NCBI GenBank assembly: GCA_025349905.2
Contig: MU624986.1
Coordinates: forward strand, 1 to 14,817
Reading direction: 5' to 3'
DNA from: Blastocladiella britannica
Taxonomy: Eukaryota; Blastocladiomycota; Blastocladiomycetes; Blastocladiales; Blastocladiaceae
DNA length: 14,817 nt
Positions within the stretch are counted from its first letter, which is position 1; the number at the start of each line of letters is the position of its first letter. Of this stretch, positions 8,476-14,817 are shown one piece after another. Below the pieces are notes generated by a model that did no database searches, was not told the DNA's origin, and worked only from the letters and a program-made list of their open reading frames with translations. The translations under genes and the position numbers were made by a program.

Positions 8476-8882
8476 ATGGCTTCCCAGCACGACCGCTCCA
8501 TCCTGGCCCCGCTGCCCCTCATCACGCACGTCTTTCGCGACGAGTCGCACCCGTCGCACCCGGTCCTGGCCACGCTCTTCACGGTCCTCTTGGTGGTCCC
8601 ACCGGTGGTTCTGAGCGGCAGTCTGGTATACGACACATCTTTCGATTGAAGCTTGATCGACTTCTTATCTAAAAAAAGTATTAGATGGTGGCCCTTCGCC
8701 ACTCGCCCAAACGCACCACGCTCGCGTCGGCGGGTCTGGTGGCGGCGCTGGCAATGTACTTGGGTTTGGCCCTGATCTACTGGTTCGGACTGTCGCTGTT
8801 GCAAACATTGCCCTTAGCCGCGGTGCTGTCGGCAGTGGCAGTGCCCGTGGGCGCCAAGGCCCTGCGACTGCATGCTGCTTGA
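8476..8882 (+). CDS. Very short ribophorin II/Swp1-like oligosaccharyltransferase subunit (two exons, 115 aa)
   Basis: A likely ER membrane subunit of the oligosaccharyltransferase complex that N-glycosylates proteins. Exons are 8476-8625 and 8685-8882 with a 59-nt GTATAC...TTAG intron. The segment PLPLITHVFRDESHPSHPV (12-30) followed by a hydrophobic, Pro-containing helix resembles the start of the ribophorin II C-terminal membrane domain, where a basic lumenal linker reads roughly P-I-x-H-x-F-R. Three membrane helices are predicted at about 29-54, 63-85 and 89-107; IYWFGLSLLQTLPL in the second-third region also fits. The oddity is length: fungal Swp1 is usually over 250 aa with a lumenal N-terminal domain and signal peptide, both absent here. 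The TIM9 gene 79 bp upstream leaves no room for them. An unrelated three-helix membrane protein is the alternative. Confidence 0.62.
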
Positions 8883-8926
8883 TACATATATATATTGGGC
8901 GCCTTCTCTTTAACCCTTAAAAAACC

Positions 8927-9021
8927 TATAAAACGCGACCCACCTCGACCAAAGTCCTCTATATAAACACTCGGCCAGCCCAGCATAATCCCAGTATAAT
9001 CCCAGTCTAGTCTAGTCCAGT
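8927..9021 (+). promoter_or_regulatory. K+ channel promoter: two TATA boxes and tandem leader repeats
   Basis: TATA-like boxes lie at 8927-8933 (TATAAAA) and 8960-8967 (TATATAAA), the second about 80 bp before the channel ATG. Just downstream is a tandem pair of the 11-mer ATAATCCCAGT (8985-8995 and 8996-9006), followed by CTAGT, CTAGT and CCAGT (9007-9021). The repeats lie where transcription should begin, so they are probably in the 5' leader or at the initiator. Confidence 0.6.
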
Positions 9022-9048
9022 GATAATATACAGGAAATAAATAAAGAA

Positions 9049-11333
9049 ATGCCAATATCTCCACGCAAACGATCGTCGTCGTCCTCGCGAGGACCACGCC
9101 CGCCACGCGACCCTTCGCCCGCCTCTCTGCCGCAGTCTGCTGCCAACAATGGCTCGTCGGCCGTGCTCTTGTACGAGGCCGCGTCGGATGACAGCGACGA
9201 AAGCGACTCCCAGCACCACCACCGCCACTCACGCCCACAGCACCACCACCGCCCCGGAGACTCGGCGTTTCGTGCCGTGTCTGCTGGTGACACGGAAACC
9301 GATCTCGATCTCCTGGACCCAGCGGCAGGGACGCCGTTCTCGCTCCAACAACCGCCACTGCCAAAACGAGGATCGTCGTCGCTGGCGTCGCGGCTTCGGT
9401 CCGTGCTTCCATCGGGCCTGGCCACCATTTCTCCAGCTGGAGCGTCTGCGGCAACCGGAGGGAAGCGCTCGCCACCCAGCCGGCACGGGTTCCAGCGGCT
9501 GCCCTCGGACGTAGGGGGTCAGTCCATTCCCATGCATGCTACAAATGGGAGTGGACGCGGAACACCGTTGCACCCGGACCCCAGCACCGCACTCGAAGTT
9601 CCCGCATCGCCCACCATGCTTCACCACCACGGAGGGCCCATGCACTTGCCGCCGTTGGACCAGTGGGGCGCTGGGTTGCTGGATCACCTAGGGTTTAATC
9701 ACGACAGCACGCTTCGTGTGCGTATATATATTTTCTATCATTAGGTGACGACGCTGACTGAGTATGGGTTTACAACAGTGGACAGAACGGCTGTACCAGC
9801 TCATGGAAAACCCGGCATCTTCGCAGGCTGCATTCTACGTGTCGATCGCCGTGTCCTTTTGCATTGTCAGCGCCAGTGTCCTGGCGTGCCTGGAAACGGT
9901 GCCCGCGTTTTACGCCAGCGATGTCGCGCTCTGGTTCGTTACTCTCATTTTTTTCATTTTTGGATCCAATTGATTAATAATAATAAATAGGGACGCGCGA
10001 CAAGCCATCGAGCTCTTCATCATCGCCTTCTTCACCATCGAGTACATTTTACGTTGTCTCGCGCGCTCGCACTCGATCTGGGCCGTCGGCTCCTTCTTGA
10101 GATCCCCACTCTCGCTCGTCGACCTGCTCGCCATCGTACCCTACTACTTCGAGCTCGCCACCTCGTCCAGCGACCGCCCGTTACCAGGCGAAACCGCCAG
10201 CGACAGTGTCGCCGCCCACATGTCGGCCGTCTTCCGTTTTACCTTACTGCGCACGTTCCGTTTGTTCAGGCTGTTCCGTGTGTTCCGACACGTGTCGCTG
10301 GTGCAGTTCAGCATTGACGTGCTAATCATTGCGCTGAAGAAATCGCTCGATCAGCTGGTGGCTCTGGGTCTCCTGGTGTCGGCGGTGGTGGCGTTCTTTT
10401 CGCTGTTGTTCTTTTTTGCGGAACGCGGGCAGTACGATCCGGCGCTCCGGGCGTTTGTGGACGCCAATGGGAGGCCGAGTAAGTTTGATTCGATTCCGGC
10501 GTCGGCGTTCTTTGTGTTGACTACGTTATCCACTACGGTACCAATACTTTTTTTCATTATGGTGGATTCAAAATGAAAGCTCACGATATATCGATAATAG
10601 GGGTACGGCGATATTATACCCATGACCGCGATCGGGCGCGTCATTGCATCGGCCGTCATGCTGATTGGTACCGAGCCTCTTTTTTTTTTTTTTTTTCATT
10701 TTTCCCTTTCCCCAAGACCCTGACAACATAATGTAATGTAAAAAATACAGGCATCTTGCTCATTGCCATTCCGTCCATCTTGGTCGGCCGCAACTACGTG
10801 GTGGTCTTTGAGTACTTGAAGGCCGAGCGGGTACGTTACTTCACATGTTACTGCACCAACACGAGACCTCATATATATGTAACAACAATCAGGGACTGCG
10901 CGCTCGCCAACTCGGGATCGCCACCGCCATGGCCATCAATGTTCCGCCGCGGTCGCCTGCTCTCCCGACCGACCCCAACACACCCGCATCAGCCGCCGCC
11001 GCCACACCAGAGACATCAGCACAAAGGACCACAACCGCAGCAGTATCCCCTCCATCGATATCACCGGGCGCAGTCGACGTTCCCGTGATTCCTGCAACCT
11101 CCCGCGCATTGTTCGAAGACCCGTTCTCGATCGGCGGCATCGGTACGTCAGTGGTGGCGCTAGGCCCCATGCCCACCGACGCCCGCGACCTGGTGGCGTA
11201 CATTGCCAGCGTTTCGGGGGCCATTGCCGCGCACCAAAGGGTCCTGGACGAGGCGGTGGCTAGGTTGGCGGATGCGGTGGCCGTGGAGGGATTGTTGGTG
11301 AGGGGGGAGCAGCAGCCGGGGATGGTGGAGTGA
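9049..11333 (+). CDS. Voltage-gated K+ channel alpha subunit (six exons, 652 aa)
   Basis: A plasma-membrane six-helix channel subunit expected to form K+-selective tetramers. Exons are 9049-9717, 9779-9933, 9991-10537, 10601-10667, 10751-10830 and 10893-11333. Residues 1-223 are a Ser/Pro/His-rich cytosolic region without a recognisable T1 domain. S1 is about 241-262, S2 278-298 (FFTIEYILR), S3 311-329 (VDLLAIVPYYFEL) and S4 357-375, with Arg every third residue (362, 365, 368, 371, 374). S5 is 397-418. The pore reads LTTLSTTGYGD (451-461), and S6 is about 466-496 (AIPSILVGRNY). The C-terminal tail has an Ala-rich helix at 601-640 that could be a coiled coil for assembly. The filter is TTGYG instead of the usual TVGYG or TIGYG. 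Exon joins are supported by phase and by motif continuity. Kv versus KCNQ affinity is unresolved. Confidence 0.93.
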
Positions 11334-11383
11334 ATCAATCCAATTTTTTCCCGGAAAAAAAAAAATCTCTTTTCGAGGAAAAT

Positions 11384-12901
11384 ATGATGCAACAACAACC
11401 GACATTTGTGTTACGAAGCGGACACACGGGGGCGGTCGACGCGTGCGCATTTGCGCCGGGACTGGCGCGGCTCTTGGCGACTGGGTTCGGTTTATATTCT
11501 TGATTGGTCGTCTGTACCCAAATTAACGAATGATACTTGGACAGCGATGCCTCGGGCACTATGGTCCTCTGGAACTTGCACACGTACTTACCTATGGTCG
11601 AATGGCCCGCCCACGACCACGGCAACGGCAGCCATCATCAGATCCTTGCCGCCTACTTCTTAACCCCTAACCGGCTACTCACGCACGGCCGCAACGACGG
11701 CCTGGCGGTATGGGACACGTGGGGGTACGCGTCAGCGGCCATCGACGCACCACTGACGGTGCCCGATCGATGTGCTGCCGCAACCGCTCCACCGCCGCGG
11801 TTACTGGGACGCATGGAGATAGTGAATGGCGGGTTTTGCGCCGCGTCGGTGGTCCCAGGTACCGCCGTCTCCTTTTAGTTAGATTGTGGTCGTTTTGATT
11901 GTTGATGAGATATACAGTGGATCGGGAGCAAGCGATGGTCGTGGTTCCGGCCATGGACGACACGCAGCGGGTGGGTATGCTCCATACATATTTTTTCTGA
12001 CGAGATCTCTCTCATTTGACCTCTGTTGGTGCACAGTTTGACGTGTTTCTACTCCGCACACCGGCCAGCAATGACGGCAGCGGACCGGTCCGGTTCACGG
12101 CTATAGCGCGCAACGTCGGCGTCGCTACTTGGTCCGACAAACCCGTCGGCCAGTTACTCGGGCTGGAATGGTTTCTTCCGCACTCGGCTCGTGCAAGCTC
12201 AATGGTGACGCCGTCGGTGATGGCCATTTACGAATCGGGAACCTGCGTGGTGTACTCGTGGGACACCCCGCCCAATAAGTCGGGATCATCTGAACCAGGA
12301 GCGACGGTACCACCAAAGTGCCCGCCACAGCCGCGGTTCGGCGTCTCGCTTGAGACCGACCCGCTTCTGGCATGTACCGTGGACGCCAAAGGCAAAGTCG
12401 GGGTCGTGGGTACGGTCACGGGCTCAGCGTGGATGTTTGAGCTTGAGCCGGCGGTGCGTATTCCGTCCACCTCGTTTTATTCTTATTATTGACGTCAAGA
12501 CATTTGTAGAACCACGACGCGATCGTGACCCAACAAATCTGGGGCCCGATCAATGCTGCTACTGCGGCCAACGAAACCAGCGACGAAGCCGAGCCGCGGC
12601 CGATCAGCTCGGTGGCGGTCAGCCCGGATAATAAGCGGATTGCATTGGCGTGTCATGACGGAAGGTACTTGGCACCCATTTTCTTTTTGGATCGCCGCCT
12701 CGTCCTCACCCAACGAAAAAAAAAAACAGCATTCAACTCGTGAAACGCAGCACTGGGGCACCCGTCGCTCGCCTTGACCCACCTGCTGGTGGAGGCGGGG
12801 GATCAGCCAAGATCCGGCGCGTCAAGTGGAGTGGGTCAGGCCCGCTGACTTTGGCAGCTGCGTATGACGATGGGACGATTGCGTTGTGGACTTTACCATA
12901 A
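11384..12901 (+). CDS. ASA1: ASTRA-associated protein 1 (Asa1/GNB1L-like WD40 protein; six exons, 403 aa)
   Basis: Asa1 is a WD40 beta-propeller subunit of the ASTRA/TTT-linked complex that helps mature PIKK kinases such as Tra1 and Tor; GNB1L is the animal counterpart. Exons are 11384-11484, 11545-11858, 11918-11970, 12037-12453, 12510-12664 and 12730-12901. WD units visible include RSGHTGAVDACAFAP then GDASGTMVLWNL (11-45), the family signature VEWPAHD...NRLLTHGRNDGLAVWD (52-91), the IYESGTCVVYSWD blade (220-232), PISSVAVSPD...ACHDGSIQLV (326-351) and a last blade ending AYDDGTIALWTLP. The WxAH followed by LLThGRDg-like pattern is what points to Asa1 rather than a generic WD40 protein. Length is within the family range. 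The ATG lies 50 bp after the channel stop on the same strand. Two consecutive ATGs begin the frame; the first is taken. A different WD40 subfamily is the main alternative. Confidence 0.85.
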
Positions 12902-13619
12902 ATACAATTTTTTTAAATCGTTGAAGTGACACGTCTTCTTTCCCAATTTTCCGTGCTTGCTTCTTCTCCATTTATGGCAAGTTGCTTCCCATATTTGTGC
13001 ATTCCCAAATTGGCAATTCGGTCAACATGGGAAGTGCATGCGACGACACGTCCATTTGCCAATCATGTCAATCAATCCATCCTTGTCATCCTTGTGATAC
13101 GCCGTCATCGCTCCATGTACTTTCAGTTCAAAATCAATGTAACGGGCAAAAAATACAGTATTGATCGCCAAACAAAAGCAGAAGCATAGAAATATTCATT
13201 TACAGTAGATCGACAACGCAAACGGCAACCTGGTGCAGAGAAAGCCCGCCGTTTCCACCAATACGGCGCCAGAAAAGTTGAATTCTTGAGGTCAAATCGG
13301 CGGATCGGACAGTCGCACGCGCTGAATGGAGTTAAATCGATCGATCGGGCGGGCGCAGACGCTCATTTTACCATTCCAGTTCAGTATTTTTCCGTTTTTG
13401 CTGCGAGTATTTTGAAATACGTGAGTTGCCGTGCTTGAAAGAGAGAATAACAAGCGCGAAACGCACAATGAATCTCTTTGCCAACGAGGCCTTGACATTT
13501 GAATGGCCGCCGCGACCGCACGCACGCCCGGCCTCTCGAATCGTCCAAACGCACTGACCGCGCGCACGCTGGCACTATGTCGTAATGTCTCGAATGGCAT
13601 GGGTCCATCGATAAATTAA
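12902..13619. other. Intergenic region, no supported gene
   Basis: About 720 bp after the Asa1 stop. Open frames exist on both strands but none has a recognisable motif, consistent codon character or a credible start and intron pattern. Minor structure only: TTCCCAT near 12985 is mirrored by ATGGGAA near 13027, and there is an ATCGATCGATCGGG run near 13336. I see no RNA gene or transposon end here. Confidence 0.5.
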
Positions 13620-13790
13620 ATATATTCGGTGGATTGGTCCTCCCAGCCTTGGACCAACGCTGCCGAGGCAGGAAATACCAAAGTCGTGATGTGGGCGATC
13701 GCGCACGGTCACCTCGAACGGCTTCGTTACTCTGATGCGTTGCTCTCGATCCGTAACGACGATCGGCCATGCGGGTCGCGAATAAGCTGA
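13620..13790 (+). pseudogene. Ankyrin-repeat-like fragment
   Basis: A 56-residue stretch open between stops at 13617 and 13788 reads WTNAAEAGNTKVVMWAIAHG followed by HLERLRYSDALLSIRNDD. The A-A-E-A-G-N-T-K-V-V then A-I-A-H-G-H-L-E-R-L pattern is the classic helix-turn-helix of one and a half ankyrin repeats. No ATG opens it and no flanking exon with ordinary splice sites could be matched, so it looks like a relic. It could come from the same broad repeat family as the genes at 1318-4515. An exon of an intact gene not recognised here is possible. Confidence 0.4.
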
Positions 13791-14700
13791 AACTGTTGTC
13801 CATTTCATGAGTGTTTTTTGCTGGTTTTGTGTTGGAAAAAGTTTGATCGTACTGGCGTATTCGGCAACAGCCGTATTCTCAAACTGCGTCCCGACGCGTG
13901 GCCAGTACTCGGACTGTCCGCGGTTATCAACTTTTTCTTTGAGAACTCAGTTATATATTGCGACCAAGATTGGGGAGCACTCCTCCAAGAACCCACTGAG
14001 CCGGATCGGGCTGAGCGCTCGAAACCGAAGGCGGCGGCACGACCGGGCACTCCATCAGGGGAACCGTGATTTTGTGGAGCGCGACCGTTTTGAGCGCCAC
14101 CAAGATTCCCGATGCAGGCGCACCTGGGGATCTCGACGCGACCAACAACAAGCGCGCAGAGGTGCTGATTCAGCTGCCGCCGAGAGGGATGCACTGATGA
14201 CAGCGTGCGACCACCTCGCCAATGGCACCCGCATGGAGCGCACAGATGGCGTGGTTTCTGGCCCCAAATATTTTGCCGAACGCGTGGGTCCCGCCCCCGG
14301 ATGCACAGATGATCTGGTATCCACCACCAAACGCGCCAGTCGCGACTCGACCTTGATGGTAAGGCGGCGACCGCGTCCATGTGGTCGGCTTTGCTCCAGA
14401 GCAGTAATGCGGAGGAGCTAATTGTTGTATCCGCAATCTTCACTAGTCACGTTCTCGAGTTGTGTGAAGTGCCGGCCCTCATGGTTAGTGTACACGAGGG
14501 CTGCGGTTGAATCGGCGGCATCATACTAATCACTGATTATCACATGGGCCTTTGTCGTTTTAAACGCAAGAGAGTAAACGCCGCCCCCAGCCACTCCGCC
14601 AGGGTTGTATTTTGCGCCAGTCTTTTACGCCAGTACCTCGGCGTAGGTTGGCGCATACCTCATGATCTTCGCCAGTTCCAAGCTTTCCGAGCTTTCCGGC
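13791..14700. other. Coding-like but broken region, unassigned
   Basis: GC content rises again between about 13940 and 14500. Protein-like stretches appear on the plus strand in changing frames: one with YCDQDWGALLQEPTEPDRAE near 13960-14030, one with TVLSATKIPDAGAPGDLD near 14086-14140, one with AAERDALMTACDHLANGTRM near 14170-14240 and one with SALLQSSNAEELIVVSAIFT near 14380-14450. No GT-AG introns that I could find join them, and the minus strand offers competing open frames. I therefore call no gene; a decayed coding sequence is likely. Confidence 0.3.
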
Positions 14701-14708
14701 AGTATAAA
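14614..14708 (+). promoter_or_regulatory. Promoter of the truncated right-edge gene
   Basis: A TATA box (TATAAA) lies at 14703-14708, about 67 bp before an ATG at 14776. Upstream, CGCCAGT occurs three times (14615-14621, 14628-14634, 14670-14676) and GCTTTCCG twice in near tandem (14682-14689, 14691-14698). The distance from TATA to ATG matches that of the pirin gene (72 bp), and the leader is likewise A-rich just before the ATG. Confidence 0.55.
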
Positions 14709-14775
14709 GGGCGTGGATCCTAAGCTTTTTTGGCTGCATTCCTCGCGCATCCCGCACCGAAAAAAGGAAAAGAAA

Positions 14776-14817
14776 ATGACCGAAAAAGAAAACAAGGCCG
14801 CGCTCGGCGACAACAAG
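14776..14817 (+). CDS. Start of an unidentified gene, cut by the window edge
   Basis: The last 42 bases open with ATG and read MTEKENKAALGDNK, a charged, hydrophilic N terminus. Support comes from the TATA box about 70 bp upstream and the GAAAAGAAA leader immediately before the ATG, both as seen for the other genes here. Fourteen residues are too few to name the product. Confidence 0.5.
   Translation, partial: MTEKENKAALGDNK

Noticed and set aside
9009..9475. Long minus-strand open frames opposite the channel's first exon
   Set aside because: They are Arg-rich antisense shadows of a GC-rich exon and show no family features.
13634..13657. Inverted repeat TTGGTCC/GGACCAA as a terminator or RNA hairpin
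   Set aside because: It lies inside the ankyrin-like stretch and has only 7-bp arms, so chance is enough to explain it.
13381..13803. A 140-codon minus-strand open frame
   Set aside because: No recognisable motif, and the opposite strand carries a clear ankyrin-like pattern over part of it.
14170..14436. Minus-strand open frame rich in Gly, Ala, Cys and His
   Set aside because: Plausible composition, but no family match and no splice pattern or start context to support it over the plus-strand readings.
14160..14510. Weak resemblance of a plus-strand stretch to the C-terminal ATPase part of MutS homologues
   Set aside because: Only scattered residues fit, the Walker motifs are missing and the reading needs frame changes; too weak to name.

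Overview
This window looks like nuclear DNA of a compact, intron-rich fungus. A zoosporic early-diverging fungus, probably of the Blastocladiomycota, fits best. The coding exons are GC-rich and read in the standard code, with TAA, TAG and TGA all used as stops. I could place 23 short GT-AG introns from protein continuity. Mitochondrial import, oligosaccharyltransferase and ASTRA genes sit next to a voltage-gated K+ channel and a large Leu/Trp-Trp repeat protein, the kind of repeat family I associate with Allomyces and Catenaria. The lineage is an inference and no marker gene proves it.

Layout, left to right. Positions 1-214 are a promoter region with a strong inverted repeat. 215-1230 (+) is a six-exon Ras GTPase. 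1318-2842 (-) is a broken member of a Trp/ankyrin-like repeat family with two in-frame stops. 2878-4515 (+) is an intact, intronless Trp-repeat protein that diverges from it with only 35 bp between start codons. 4712-6774 (+) is a five-exon HSPA12-type Hsp70-like ATPase. 6971-7952 (+) is pirin, converging 22 bp away on 7975-8396 (-), the small TIM chaperone Tim9. Tim9 shares a 79-bp bidirectional promoter with 8476-8882 (+), a very short ribophorin II/Swp1-like protein. 9049-11333 (+) is a six-exon voltage-gated K+ channel. 11384-12901 (+) is an Asa1/GNB1L WD40 protein starting only 50 bp after the channel stop. 12902-14700 is gene-poor and holds an ankyrin-like fragment and other broken coding-like stretches. 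A TATA box and an A-rich leader then introduce a gene that starts at 14776 and runs off the window.

The genes are not an operon or pathway; they are mostly unrelated housekeeping genes packed tightly. The recurrent themes are very short intergenic spaces, A-rich leaders just before start codons, introns almost all of 56-83 nt, and several splice acceptors preceded by a poly-A run rather than a pyrimidine tract. No RNA genes, CRISPR arrays or recognisable transposons were seen. The most unusual items are the Trp-repeat family with its decayed neighbour, the minimal ribophorin-like protein, and a K+ channel that lacks a T1 domain, carries a Thr in its selectivity filter and has an intron inside the filter codons.
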